Shown piece by piece: positions 38,372-48,509 of a DNA stretch of 64,000 bases. The notes under the pieces were generated by a model, which had not been told where the DNA came from, searched no databases, and saw only the letters and a list, made by a program, of their open reading frames with translations. The stretch lies in the NCBI GenBank assembly GCA_902627735.1, contig CACOKI010000001.1, positions 101,482 to 165,481 on the forward strand, written 5' to 3'. The stretch is from an uncultured Pelagibacteraceae bacterium. Its GTDB lineage: Bacteria > Pseudomonadota > Alphaproteobacteria > Pelagibacterales > Pelagibacteraceae. Each line of letters opens with the position of its first letter. The stretch's first letter is position 1. The position numbers and the translations under genes are program-made.

Positions 38372-39330
38372 TTTATTATTTCAATTATTTTGTCAAAAAT
38401 TTTTTGTGCATTAATTTTTTCTTTACCTAAAGTATTATGACTAACTGTTTTTTCTCCATCAGGTATTATAGGAAACATTTTTGAGTTATAACTTCCATAA
38501 ATCAAAGGAGTATCTGCCATTAAAGTAATAGTTTTAACACCTAAAGCAGCAGACAGATGACTAAAGCTTGAGTCATTGCAAATTGATAAATCACAACTTT
38601 TAATGATTGGCAAAGTTTCTTTAATTGAAAATTCATCTAAAGGAACACAAAAATCCTTAAATTTTGAATTAAGTATTTCATTTAACAGAATCTTTTCTTC
38701 ATTTGCTTTACCTGTGGCAAGGAAAAATTTACATTTTTTAATTTTAGAAATTTTTTCAATAACATCTAAAAACACTCTTGAGGGAATTCTTTTTGTGGGT
38801 CCAGATCCACCTATACCTAAAAGTATATTTAATTCATTATTCTCCATTTGAAATTGTTCCTTTGTTTTGTTAATAGACAAATTACTGATTTGTATATTAG
38901 GATCTTCATTTACCTCTAAATTTAATTTATCTTTTAAGAATTTTTTTGGAGTATTTGTAATGTGCTGCTTGTGTTTGCTAAATAATGGGTATTGGTAAAT
39001 TTCAGGAATATTTGAAAATCGTGCAATTAGATTAAATCTAAGAGAAGAATTAAAGATAAAAACTTTTTCAAAATTATATCTTTTTAAATCTTTAATTAAA
39101 TTTAAACTTCCAAAAAAACCATCATGCGTGTTGTCATTTTTACTATCTCTTTTTAAAATAAGAATTTCATCTATATATTCAGTTTCAAATAAATATTGGT
39201 TTGCTTTTGAGCTATCTTTTACAAGTAAACTAATAGGTGAATTATATTTTTTGTACAGAGCCTTGATAAAAGGTAAAAAAATAACAGTATCTCCAATACC
39301 CATTCTATTCTGAATCGCTAATATTTTCAT
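38368..39330 (-). CDS. Glycosyltransferase family 9 (heptosyltransferase-like)
   Basis: NRMGIGDTVIFLPFIKAL N-term; LLGIGGSGPTKR, CNDSSFSHLSAALGVKTITL. Confidence 0.82.
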   Translation of the reverse strand: MKILAIQNRMGIGDTVIFLPFIKALYKKYNSPISLLVKDSSKANQYLFETEYIDEILILKRDSKNDNTHDGFFGSLNLIKDLKRYNFEKVFIFNSSLRFNLIARFSNIPEIYQYPLFSKHKQHITNTPKKFLKDKLNLEVNEDPNIQISNLSINKTKEQFQMENNELNILLGIGGSGPTKRIPSRVFLDVIEKISKIKKCKFFLATGKANEEKILLNEILNSKFKDFCVPLDEFSIKETLPIIKSCDLSICNDSSFSHLSAALGVKTITLMADTPLIYGSYNSKMFPIIPDGEKTVSHNTLGKEKINAQKIFDKIIEIIN

Positions 39331-39379
39331 ATGGTATTTATAAACTTTACTAAGTATATTTTTTATATAAATTTTTATT

Positions 39380-40264
39380 ATGACAAAAATAAGTGGAATT
39401 TATGCAGCTACAATGTCAGTTTTAAATCCTGATTTGAGTTTAAATGTAAAAAAAACAATAGAACATGCTGAAAAGTTAATAGATGAGGGTTGTCATGGAA
39501 CGGCAATTTTCGGCAGTACAGGCCAGTCTCAATTAATATCAGTCTCAGAAAAAATTAAATTATTGAATGAATTGTCAAAAAGTAAATATAAAAGTAAACA
39601 TCTAATAGGCACTGGTTTAAATTCATTAGGTGAAACAATTAATTTTATGAAAATAGCCTCTTCATTAAGTTTTGATAAATTTCTCATCATGCCCCCAGCG
39701 TATTATAAATATGAAGATGCTGAAGTAATAGAATTTTATACAAAAATATTAGAATCAGTTCCAGATTGTAAAATAATTCTTTATAATTTTGAAAAATTAA
39801 GTGGATATAAGTTTAGTATAGAATGTATCAATGATCTTGTAAAAAAATTTCCTGACCAAATTGTAGGTGTAAAAGATAGTACTTATAATTTATATGAAAA
39901 ATTAAATTTAGAAAATTTTTCAGTATTCCCGGGATCAGAATTAAAATTATTAAAAGGTTTAAAATTAGGATGTTCTGGTATAATTACTGCGACTTGTAAC
40001 GTGACAGCTCAAATGTCTAGAAAAGTGTATGATGATTTTTTTTCAGGTACAGATCAATCTTTGAATCAAAAATTATGTGATGTTAGAAAAGTTTTTGATA
40101 AATATAATTTGATTTCTGGATTACATACTTTTTGTGCTCATGAAAATGAAATTTATAAAAATATTTTACCTCCATTAAGACTTTTAAACAAATCAGAGGA
40201 AACAAATTTAATGGAAGATTTAAAAAATTTAAATTTTACAACTAAATCTTCAAAGGCAGCTTAA
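39380..40264 (+). CDS. Dihydrodipicolinate synthase/N-acetylneuraminate lyase family protein
   Basis: GTAIFGSTGQSQLISVSEKIKLL, LIGTGLNSLGETI, ILYNFEK, VGVKDS Schiff-base lysine. Confidence 0.88.
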   Translation: MTKISGIYAATMSVLNPDLSLNVKKTIEHAEKLIDEGCHGTAIFGSTGQSQLISVSEKIKLLNELSKSKYKSKHLIGTGLNSLGETINFMKIASSLSFDKFLIMPPAYYKYEDAEVIEFYTKILESVPDCKIILYNFEKLSGYKFSIECINDLVKKFPDQIVGVKDSTYNLYEKLNLENFSVFPGSELKLLKGLKLGCSGIITATCNVTAQMSRKVYDDFFSGTDQSLNQKLCDVRKVFDKYNLISGLHTFCAHENEIYKNILPPLRLLNKSEETNLMEDLKNLNFTTKSSKAA

Positions 40265-40265
40265 T

Positions 40266-41453
40266 ATGCAATTAGCAAGATTTCTTAACAATGTTTTTAA
40301 ACAAGGTGGTTTTATTTTGATTGATGCTAATTTAAAAGAGTACATAATCGGTAAACCTGCAACCAATCCAATTAAATTAAGAATACTTAACAAAAGCCTT
40401 CATTACAAATTATTACTTCATCCTGATTTATATTTTGGTGAGGCATATACTAATAGAGAAATAATAATTGAAAACGGTACTTTATCAGATTTTTTAGATT
40501 TAGCTTTAATGAATTTTGGTAGAGGTGAGTTAAATTTCTTTAGTTATTTAATCAATAGACTAAGAGGCTCTTACAGATATCTAACAAACTTTAATTTTAT
40601 AAAAAAATCTAAAATGAACGTATCACATCATTATGATATTAAAGATGACTTATATGATTTATTTTTAGATCCAAAGCGACAGTATTCATGTGCTTATTTT
40701 AAAAATGAAACTGATAGTCTTGAAACTGCTCAAAACAATAAAATTCAGCACATAATTAAAAAATTAAATATAAAACCAAATCAAAAAGTTTTAGATATTG
40801 GATGTGGTTGGGGCTCATTAGCAATTGATATCGCTAAAAGTGCTGAATGTGAGGTTACAGGTATTACGTTATCTAAAAATCAATTTAATTATTGTAATCA
40901 AAAAGCAAAAGAAATGAATTTGGAAAATCAGGTAAAATTTAAATTAATGGATTATAGAGAGTTAAAGGAAAAATTTGATAGAATAGTAAGTGTTGGTATG
41001 TTTGAACATGTTGGTAGAAAATTTTATAAAAAATTTTTCAATCAGATAGAAAATTTATTAAATAATGATGGTATTTCTCTAATTCATACAATCGGATCTG
41101 TTAATCCACCAAGAGACCCACATCCATGGATAACAAAATATATTTTTCCTGGTGGATACACTCCAAGCCTAAGTGAAGTAACAACGCCAATAGAAAAGGC
41201 AGGTTTAATTGTTACTGATATTGAAGTATTAAGACTTCACTATTCACATACATTAAGACATTGGAAAGAAAATTGTATTAAAAATAAAGAAAAAATTGTG
41301 AAAATGTTTGATGATAAGTTTTTTAGAATGTGGGAATTTTATCTTGCTGGTTGTGAAATGGCATTTAAGTGGGGTGATCAAGTTGTTTATCAATTTCAAC
41401 TTACAAAAAATTATAAATCAACACCTGTCACTAGGGACTATATTTATCAATAA
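40266..41453 (+). CDS. cfa: Cyclopropane-fatty-acyl-phospholipid synthase family methyltransferase
   Basis: SHHYDIKDDLYDLFLDPKRQYSCAYF, VLDIGCGWGSLAIDIAK, SVGMFEHVGRKFY. Confidence 0.93.
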   Translation: MQLARFLNNVFKQGGFILIDANLKEYIIGKPATNPIKLRILNKSLHYKLLLHPDLYFGEAYTNREIIIENGTLSDFLDLALMNFGRGELNFFSYLINRLRGSYRYLTNFNFIKKSKMNVSHHYDIKDDLYDLFLDPKRQYSCAYFKNETDSLETAQNNKIQHIIKKLNIKPNQKVLDIGCGWGSLAIDIAKSAECEVTGITLSKNQFNYCNQKAKEMNLENQVKFKLMDYRELKEKFDRIVSVGMFEHVGRKFYKKFFNQIENLLNNDGISLIHTIGSVNPPRDPHPWITKYIFPGGYTPSLSEVTTPIEKAGLIVTDIEVLRLHYSHTLRHWKENCIKNKEKIVKMFDDKFFRMWEFYLAGCEMAFKWGDQVVYQFQLTKNYKSTPVTRDYIYQ

Positions 41454-41482
41454 TTTATTGATAGAATTAAACTTTCTCAATA

Positions 41483-42670
41483 ATGAAAAAAAAACAAAAA
41501 AAATCTAAAAAGATTAGAAAGATTAGGAAAAAAACCTCAAAAATTAAAAAGATCAAGAGATTAAAAAAAACAAGAAAAAAACATTTAAAACCATCGAAGA
41601 AAAAATTTAAAAAGAATAAGTTAAAAAAAATAAAGAGAAATAAATACGATCAACGTGCAACAAATGCAAAAAAAGATAGTTTAGCTTTAAAATTAGTAAA
41701 ATTACAGATAGCTCTCAAGCCAGAATTAAATTTTAAAATTAACTTTAATCTAGAAAAATATATCCAAAGTTTTTTCGATAAAATTTCTGAGACGATTTCT
41801 AATTATAAAATTTTAAAAAAAGATGAAAAAAGAAGATTAAAATTAGAAAAAATTGAAAATGAGAGAAAAATGAAATTAGAATTAGAGAGAAAAAAACAAG
41901 AAGAAAATGCTTTAAGAGTTAAACTTAAAGAACAAGAACTAAAAGAAGAAGCTAGAATAGAAAAACAAAGAACAAAAGACATAAAACTTTTTTTACGAAA
42001 AGAACAAGCTCTTTTAAGAATAGAGCAAGCTGAAAAACAAAAGCAATTTTTAAAACAATTAAAATTAGATAAGCAGATAGAAAAATTTAGAATAAGAGAG
42101 GTTAAAGAATTAGAGAAGTTAGAAAAAATTTCACTTAAAGAAAAAAGAGAAGATTATGCTGGATTACAAGATAGAATCGATAAGCTTAAAGAAAAATATA
42201 GAATTATAAGAGATCAAAAAATTAAAGAAAGGGTTGAAGCTCTTGGAATTAAGCTTCAAGGAGATGAAGATAGGGAAACCTTATTAACAAAAGAGAAAGA
42301 ATATACTATTGCAAGACAGAAAATAGAATTTGCATTAGAAAGTTTTTATAGGAGTGCAAGTAGTTTGGTATTTCAACTCAATAAAAGACACATTACAAGA
42401 AATATGTCTATCTTTAGGTGCATTGATAGAAGATTTGAAACAGGTGAAGTATTTATTAAATGGGACGAATCTGAGGATGAGGAATGGTTATTACTTATTT
42501 ATATAAAAGATAACTCACCAGATAAAGGTATAATAATTGAGGATAAAACAAATCCAGAAAAAAATATTTCTCATGAATTTAGAAGTGTTGATATATTTAA
42601 AGCTTCAGACACAATGGTTGACTCTTTAACTCAATTAGTTGCAAGAAAAAGAGAAAAAAATATTAATTAA
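41483..42670 (+). CDS. Hypothetical protein: extremely basic N-terminus, coiled coil, conserved-looking C-terminal domain
   Basis: 395 aa; first 58 aa contain about 35 Lys/Arg, then a charged heptad-like region, then a mixed globular domain (SASSLVFQLNKRHITRNMSIFRCIDRRFETGEVFIKWDESEDEEWLLLIYIKD). Confidence 0.75.
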   Translation: MKKKQKKSKKIRKIRKKTSKIKKIKRLKKTRKKHLKPSKKKFKKNKLKKIKRNKYDQRATNAKKDSLALKLVKLQIALKPELNFKINFNLEKYIQSFFDKISETISNYKILKKDEKRRLKLEKIENERKMKLELERKKQEENALRVKLKEQELKEEARIEKQRTKDIKLFLRKEQALLRIEQAEKQKQFLKQLKLDKQIEKFRIREVKELEKLEKISLKEKREDYAGLQDRIDKLKEKYRIIRDQKIKERVEALGIKLQGDEDRETLLTKEKEYTIARQKIEFALESFYRSASSLVFQLNKRHITRNMSIFRCIDRRFETGEVFIKWDESEDEEWLLLIYIKDNSPDKGIIIEDKTNPEKNISHEFRSVDIFKASDTMVDSLTQLVARKREKNIN

Positions 42671-42699
42671 TTTTTTTTTTTAATTATGTATTATCTTGA

Positions 42700-42993
42700 A
42701 TGATTTTAGGCACAATTTTTTTAATAATTCTTTATTTGATATTAAAATATACATTAGCTTGGATTTCATATTATAATAATTTAGACCCTAGACTTGGAGA
42801 TAGCACTTGGAGATTTACTTACGATTATCCTGTGGTAGGGGAGAGAGACATCTCCGATTTAGATGATAAAGATTTTGTAAGACTTAGAAGAAAAAAAAAT
42901 AAGATTGTTTTGATAATGTATTCAATAGTTTTAATTATGTTTATAGCTTCTATGTCAGTCTTAAGTAAATTTTTATTATTTTTTTTTGATTAA
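42700..42993 (+). CDS. Hypothetical two-TM membrane protein
   Basis: 97 aa; TM at both ends around an acidic/basic loop. Confidence 0.6.
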   Translation: MILGTIFLIILYLILKYTLAWISYYNNLDPRLGDSTWRFTYDYPVVGERDISDLDDKDFVRLRRKKNKIVLIMYSIVLIMFIASMSVLSKFLLFFFD

Positions 42994-43337
42994 TTTTTTA
43001 ATTGTTTCTTATTTTTCATGTAAAGAAAGAAAGCAACTACTTCATAAATTATTGAAAATATATTAAAAATAATTGGCAATTTAAAAAAATTATAAAGAAA
43101 TTTATATTTTGGCATTTTTTTCCATAATAATAAAAACGCTTCTGCACCACCCAAAACTTTTTCACCATCTTTGACATGAAGTCTTCTTAAAAGTTCTTTA
43201 CTGTTTTTAGAGGTTTCCTTTTCAGCTAACTCATTATCTGTAATATCAACCCAATCAATTTCATCTATTTTTTCTTTTTTATAAAGATCAATTTCGGCCT
43301 TACAAATTTTACAAGAATTATTAAAATAAACTTTCAT
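42990..43337 (-). CDS. DUF393 / thiol-disulfide oxidoreductase DCC-like protein
   Basis: FNNSCKICKAEIDLYKK (CxxC), GAEAFLLLWKKMPKYKFLYNFFKLP. Confidence 0.8.
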   Translation of the reverse strand: MKVYFNNSCKICKAEIDLYKKEKIDEIDWVDITDNELAEKETSKNSKELLRRLHVKDGEKVLGGAEAFLLLWKKMPKYKFLYNFFKLPIIFNIFSIIYEVVAFFLYMKNKKQLKN

Positions 43338-43431
43338 AATAAGAGAATTTATTACTAATTTGTGTCATATATGTACATGCGTAAAATACTCTAGTTGAAA
43401 ATTATATGAAACAAACTATTTATTATCTCTT

Positions 43432-44844
43432 ATGAGTAATTTCTTCGAAAAATCTGATTTGTCTAGAAGCGAGGCTGAAAACATTATTTCTGAAACCTTG
43501 CAAAAATGTGATGATGGTGAATTATATTTAGAAAATTCGAAATCTGAGTCAATTTTATTAGATGATAATAAAATTAAAAACTCAAGCTATAATTCTGATT
43601 TAGGATTTGGATTTAGAGCTATTTCTGATGAGGTGGTTGCTTATTCTCATTCTAATGAAATTTCAAAGAATTCCTTGAAACAATCTTCAGAAAATTTAAA
43701 GTCAACACTAAAATCAGTCAAAGGTACTTATAATTACGAAATTGCTAAATCTAATAAAAAATACTACGAAAATATAAACCCTATTGAACAAAAGTCTCTG
43801 AATGAAAAAATTAAAATACTTAATGATGTAAACAACTATTTAAGATCTAAAAGTGATAAGGTTAAACAAGTTACTGCTAATTTTTTGGGAGAACAAAAGT
43901 CTGTAGAAATAATTAGATCTGGTGGAGAGACTTTATCAGATGTTCGCCCATTGATAAGATTTAATGTATCAGTTATGCTTGAAAAAAAAGGTAGAAAGGA
44001 AACAGGTGTATATGGTGTTGGTGGTAGACAATCTTACGACACGTATTTAAAAGATGATAATTGGAAAAGTGTTTGTGATGAGGCTTTAAGGATAGCATCA
44101 GTAAATTTAGAGAGCAAACCAGCACCAGCTGGTGAAATGAAGGTTGTATTAGGGCCTGGTTGGCCAGCAATATTAATTCATGAAGCTGTTGGCCATGGTT
44201 TAGAAGGAGATTTCAATAGAAAGAAAACTTCAGCCTTTCATAATTTGATGGGCCAAAAAGTTGCAAGTGAGGGAGTCACAATTATTGACGATGGTACTAT
44301 TGATAATAGAAGAGGCAGTCTTACAATTGATGATGAGGGAACACCAACAGAAAAAACTGTTTTAATTGAAAATGGAATTTTAAAAAATTTTATGCAAGAC
44401 AGATTAAATGCACGTTTAATGAAAACAAGGTCTACCGGTAGTGGAAGAAGAGAAAACTACAGACATATAGTACTACCAAGAATGAGAAATACGATGATGC
44501 TTAGCGGTAATCATACTCAAGAAGAAATGATTAAATCTGTCGATAAAGGTATTTTTGCAGTAAGTTTTGGTGGTGGACAAGTTGATATAACATCTGGAAA
44601 ATTTGTATTCAATTGCACTGAAGCTTATGAAATTGTTAACGGCAAAATTGGATCACCGATTAAAGGTGCAACGCTAATTGGAGATGGTCCTTCAATTTTA
44701 AAAGAAGTTTCTATGGTTGGGAATGATATGATGATGGATCCTGGTATTGGAACATGTGGCAAAGCCGGACAAGGTGTTCCGGTAGGTGTTGCGCAACCAT
44801 CTATATTAATCAACAAGATGACTGTGGGTGGCACTAAACTTTAA
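43432..44844 (+). CDS. tldD: Metalloprotease TldD
   Basis: HEAVGHGLEGDFNRKKTSAF metal-binding motif; ends ...INKMTVGGTKL. Confidence 0.95.
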   Translation: MSNFFEKSDLSRSEAENIISETLQKCDDGELYLENSKSESILLDDNKIKNSSYNSDLGFGFRAISDEVVAYSHSNEISKNSLKQSSENLKSTLKSVKGTYNYEIAKSNKKYYENINPIEQKSLNEKIKILNDVNNYLRSKSDKVKQVTANFLGEQKSVEIIRSGGETLSDVRPLIRFNVSVMLEKKGRKETGVYGVGGRQSYDTYLKDDNWKSVCDEALRIASVNLESKPAPAGEMKVVLGPGWPAILIHEAVGHGLEGDFNRKKTSAFHNLMGQKVASEGVTIIDDGTIDNRRGSLTIDDEGTPTEKTVLIENGILKNFMQDRLNARLMKTRSTGSGRRENYRHIVLPRMRNTMMLSGNHTQEEMIKSVDKGIFAVSFGGGQVDITSGKFVFNCTEAYEIVNGKIGSPIKGATLIGDGPSILKEVSMVGNDMMMDPGIGTCGKAGQGVPVGVAQPSILINKMTVGGTKL

Positions 44845-46161
44845 ATGGTTAAAGATCAAGAATTTTTAAAGAAAAAATCGGCATATTGTTTAGATTTAGC
44901 TAAAAAATTAGGTGCAACTGATTCAAGTGTCGTTGTAAAGAACTCTGTTTCTGAAACTGTTAATTTTAGAAATAAAAAATTAGATGAATCTAATAGGTCA
45001 GATGATCTAGGTATAAGTATTACGACATACATTGGTAAAAAAAAATCATCAATATCTTCCTCTAATTTGCTTAATGAAAATCTAAATGTTTTAATCGAGA
45101 AATGTATTGAGACTACAAAAAATACTCCTGAGGATGAATTCAATTCTTTACCAGACAGAGATTTATTAGCACAAGAAGTGAAAGATTTAGATTTATATGA
45201 TGACACTCAAATAGAGAATGATCAAAAAATAAATTACTTAAAAAAATTAGAAGATGCTGCTTCCAATGATAAAAAAATTGTCAATACCGAGTCTAGTTTC
45301 ACTCAAAATAAGTCTAATTTTATTTTAGCTAACACTGATGGTTTTTGTAATGGTTACAAAACATCTTCATTCACAGCTTCAAGTGTAACTGTCGCAAAAG
45401 ATGAAAAAAGTATGGAAAGAGATTATGAATACTCTAGTAAATGTTTTCTTAAAGACCTGGATGATGCAAATGAATTAGGTAAACTAGCTGCAAATCAAAC
45501 TATTAGAAAATTAAGTCCAAAAAAAATCGGAAGTGAAAAAATTGCCATAATTTTTGATAAAAGAATTGCCAAGGGAATTTTAAGTACTTTTGCAAGCGCT
45601 ATTTCTTCATCAGCGATATCAAGAGGAACTTCTTTTTTAAAGGATAAAGTTAATCAAAAAGTATTTTCAGATAAAATTAATATATTTGACAAACCCGATA
45701 TGCTTAAAGGTTTAGGCTCAAGAAATTTTGATAGTGAAGGAGTAAAGACTGATACACTTAAACTAGTGGATCAAGGAATTTTGAAACATTATCTGATTGA
45801 TACTTATAATGGAAAAAAATTAAACCTTAAATCTAATGGAAGATGTGGTGGAACAAGTAATCTTTATTTTGAAAATGGAAATATTAGTTTTAAAGATTTA
45901 TTGAATTCGAATTCAAAAAGTCTCTATATTACAGAAACCATAGGTCATGGAAGTAATATTGTAACTGGAGATTATTCAGTAGGAGCAACTGGTTTTTTAG
46001 TAGAAAACGGAGAGTTTAAGTTTCCAATAAATGAAATTACCATAGCTGGTAATTTTAAAGATATGTTTCAAAATATTATTTTAGCAAATGATCTGGAATT
46101 CAAATATGCAACTAACTCACCAACCATGCTTATAGAGGGAATGGTTGTTGCTGGTAAATGA
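44845..46161 (+). CDS. pmbA: TldE/PmbA partner protein
   Basis: 438 aa; GRCGGTSNLYFENG, VTGDYSVGATGFLVENGE; adjacent to tldD. Confidence 0.93.
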   Translation: MVKDQEFLKKKSAYCLDLAKKLGATDSSVVVKNSVSETVNFRNKKLDESNRSDDLGISITTYIGKKKSSISSSNLLNENLNVLIEKCIETTKNTPEDEFNSLPDRDLLAQEVKDLDLYDDTQIENDQKINYLKKLEDAASNDKKIVNTESSFTQNKSNFILANTDGFCNGYKTSSFTASSVTVAKDEKSMERDYEYSSKCFLKDLDDANELGKLAANQTIRKLSPKKIGSEKIAIIFDKRIAKGILSTFASAISSSAISRGTSFLKDKVNQKVFSDKINIFDKPDMLKGLGSRNFDSEGVKTDTLKLVDQGILKHYLIDTYNGKKLNLKSNGRCGGTSNLYFENGNISFKDLLNSNSKSLYITETIGHGSNIVTGDYSVGATGFLVENGEFKFPINEITIAGNFKDMFQNIILANDLEFKYATNSPTMLIEGMVVAGK

Positions 46162-47129
46162 GTGAATTTTGTATAATTGGTTCTGGAATTTCTGGAGCCA
46201 CAATTGCAAATCTTCTTAATAAAAAATATTCTGTAATCCTATTCGATAAAGCAAGAGGTCCAGGAGGTCGTGCATCTTTCAAAAGAATAAAAGGTAAAAC
46301 AGGTTTTGATCATGGCACTCAATATATTTCACCAAAAACTGAAGAATTTGAAAAATTTACTAAGGATTTAATTAAAAAAAGAATTTTAAAAGTATGGGGT
46401 GGTAAACACGTTTTTCTTAATACAAAAAAAAAAGAAGATAAAAAACATCTGAAGATAATTGGTAAAAATGGAAACAATGATATTAGCAAATATTTACTAA
46501 AAAAAATTAACTGTAACTATCATAGTGAATTAAAAAAAATTTATCATAAAAATAAACTATGGTATCTCTTATTTGATGGTGGAAAATTAAGATCTTTTAA
46601 AAACCTAATTTTAACTTGCCCATTTCCACAATTAAAAAAACTTTCTAAAAAATTCATAAGTAATCCTTTTTTAAGTAAATCTATAAAGATGGATGCAAAT
46701 ATCACTACTATGATTGCTATAAAAAAAAGTAAGAATTCAAATAGTAGTTATCTTTTTGAAGATCCAATTCTTGGTTGGGCTGGAAACGAAAACTCAAAAA
46801 AAAGATTTAAATCAAAATATGATTTATGGACCCTTCAAAGTACATTTAAGTGGGCAAATAAAAAGATTAATAAAAATAAGAATAATAAAAAAGAGAACTC
46901 AAAAATTATGATTGATAAATTTTTTAAACTCTCAAACATCAAAAAAAAAAAAATTTATTATTCACTTAATCATGGCTGGAAATACTCCTCAAGTTCAAAA
47001 TCATTTAAGATAAAAAGTTATTGGGATCCAAAAAAAAAATTAGGTGTTTGTGCTGATTGGTTTGTAGGACCTAGATTAGAGTCAGGATGGATAAGTGCGC
47101 ATGATTTATACAAAAAAATTTCGAAATAA
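46158..47129 (+). CDS. FAD-dependent oxidoreductase (renalase-like NAD(P)-binding protein)
   Basis: CIIGSGISGATIANLLNKKYSVILFDKARGPGGRASFKR; FDHGTQYISP. Confidence 0.85.
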   Translation: MSEFCIIGSGISGATIANLLNKKYSVILFDKARGPGGRASFKRIKGKTGFDHGTQYISPKTEEFEKFTKDLIKKRILKVWGGKHVFLNTKKKEDKKHLKIIGKNGNNDISKYLLKKINCNYHSELKKIYHKNKLWYLLFDGGKLRSFKNLILTCPFPQLKKLSKKFISNPFLSKSIKMDANITTMIAIKKSKNSNSSYLFEDPILGWAGNENSKKRFKSKYDLWTLQSTFKWANKKINKNKNNKKENSKIMIDKFFKLSNIKKKKIYYSLNHGWKYSSSSKSFKIKSYWDPKKKLGVCADWFVGPRLESGWISAHDLYKKISK

Positions 47130-47130
47130 A

Positions 47131-47811
47131 TTATTCAAAATTTTTCAATTTATATTCCCAATTACCCATTCTTGAATAGGATATTTTTAATATCATTAAA
47201 TTTTTACGATCATACCAAATATTAAAATCTAATCTTTTATCTTTAGATATACTCATGTCTTTAGATTTCAGTGTAAAATGATCAACATCATAAATTTTTC
47301 CATAAAGATCTATTTTTTCTTTACCTAAAAAAGTTACTACTTGATCCTTAATGCTCCCGGAGATAGGACTTATTTGGGAACTTGCTTGTAAAATTTTGTG
47401 ATTCCACCAATTTCCAATCACTTTATCAGCAGAGGCTTCTCCATTATATGAAGAGCCTGTAATATCAAATTTTTTATTTTTTTGATTAAATGTTAAATTT
47501 ACAAATTTTTTTTTATCATTTTGGAGAGTTTTAGAATTATACGAAACTAATTGATCTTTGTGATATTTTTCCTCGCTATAACCCTCAACTTTGAAAACTG
47601 TTGCTCCCAAAAGTTTTACTACAAACTTTATTTGATTAGTAACAATAGTTTCTGCTCCATTTTTATTAAAAAAATAATGATTATAGCCAATAAGCTCCCC
47701 ATTTCGAAAAATCTCCATCTCAATTTTCTTGTATTTAATGTAATGTCCAATGTGAGCGATTGAATTTGTTGGATAAATTAAAAGAAATAAAATGACTATA
47801 ATTTTTTTCAT
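47131..47811 (-). CDS. Secreted hypothetical protein, DUF6134-like
   Basis: 226 aa with signal peptide; beta-rich sequence. Confidence 0.5.
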   Translation of the reverse strand: MKKIIVILFLLIYPTNSIAHIGHYIKYKKIEMEIFRNGELIGYNHYFFNKNGAETIVTNQIKFVVKLLGATVFKVEGYSEEKYHKDQLVSYNSKTLQNDKKKFVNLTFNQKNKKFDITGSSYNGEASADKVIGNWWNHKILQASSQISPISGSIKDQVVTFLGKEKIDLYGKIYDVDHFTLKSKDMSISKDKRLDFNIWYDRKNLMILKISYSRMGNWEYKLKNFE

Positions 47812-47861
47812 TTAACAATTAGTTTAATAGACTTTATTAACAATAGAAATAACTTATTAAG

Positions 47862-48509
47862 ATGTTTTTAAAAATTAAGAAAATACCTAAAGTCAATTGG
47901 AGCTCTCATAAGCCTTATAATTTTAGACCAAAATTCTCTACTTTCTTTTTTTTATGTTTTGGTCTGATGTTATTTGGACTTGGAGAAGGTTTATTAATTG
48001 TATCTTTTACTGGTGCTTCTCCATGGAGTGTTTTAGCTCAAGGTATTTCTCTTAAAGTTAATTTATCAATAGGTACAATTACTTTGTTAATCAGTATTGC
48101 AGTTTTAATCTTGTGGATACCTTTGGGTCAAAAGCCTGGAATGGGAACAATCTTTAATGCATTGATAATTGCATTAATGATTGATCTTTGTATTAAATTT
48201 GTTCCAACCCCATCTAATTATATAAATCAATTAATTTTAGCAGTCATATCAGTAATTACAGTTGGTATTGGTGGAGGCATATATTTAGTTTCTAACTTAG
48301 GAGCAGGTCCAAGAGATGGATTGATGATTGGTTTACAAAAAGTCACAAATTTACCTATAGCAGCTGTTAGAGCAACTTTAGAAATTTCAGTTGTAAGTAT
48401 TGGGTGGTATTTAGGTGGAACTGTTGGAGTTGGTACTTTATTATTTGCTTTTGGTATAGGACCTTGTGTTGCCTTAGGACTTTACCTAGTTGATAAAATT
48501 TTTAATTAA
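47862..48509 (+). CDS. YczE/YitT-type integral membrane protein
   Basis: FCFGLMLFGLGEGLLIVSFTGASPWSVLAQGIS, SNLGAGPRDGLMIGL. Confidence 0.8.
   Translation: MFLKIKKIPKVNWSSHKPYNFRPKFSTFFFLCFGLMLFGLGEGLLIVSFTGASPWSVLAQGISLKVNLSIGTITLLISIAVLILWIPLGQKPGMGTIFNALIIALMIDLCIKFVPTPSNYINQLILAVISVITVGIGGGIYLVSNLGAGPRDGLMIGLQKVTNLPIAAVRATLEISVVSIGWYLGGTVGVGTLLFAFGIGPCVALGLYLVDKIFN

Noticed and set aside
43432-46161. tldD-pmbA as part of a RiPP/microcin or toxin-antitoxin system
   Set aside because: No precursor peptide, modification enzyme or exporter next to it; TldD/E is widespread as housekeeping protease.
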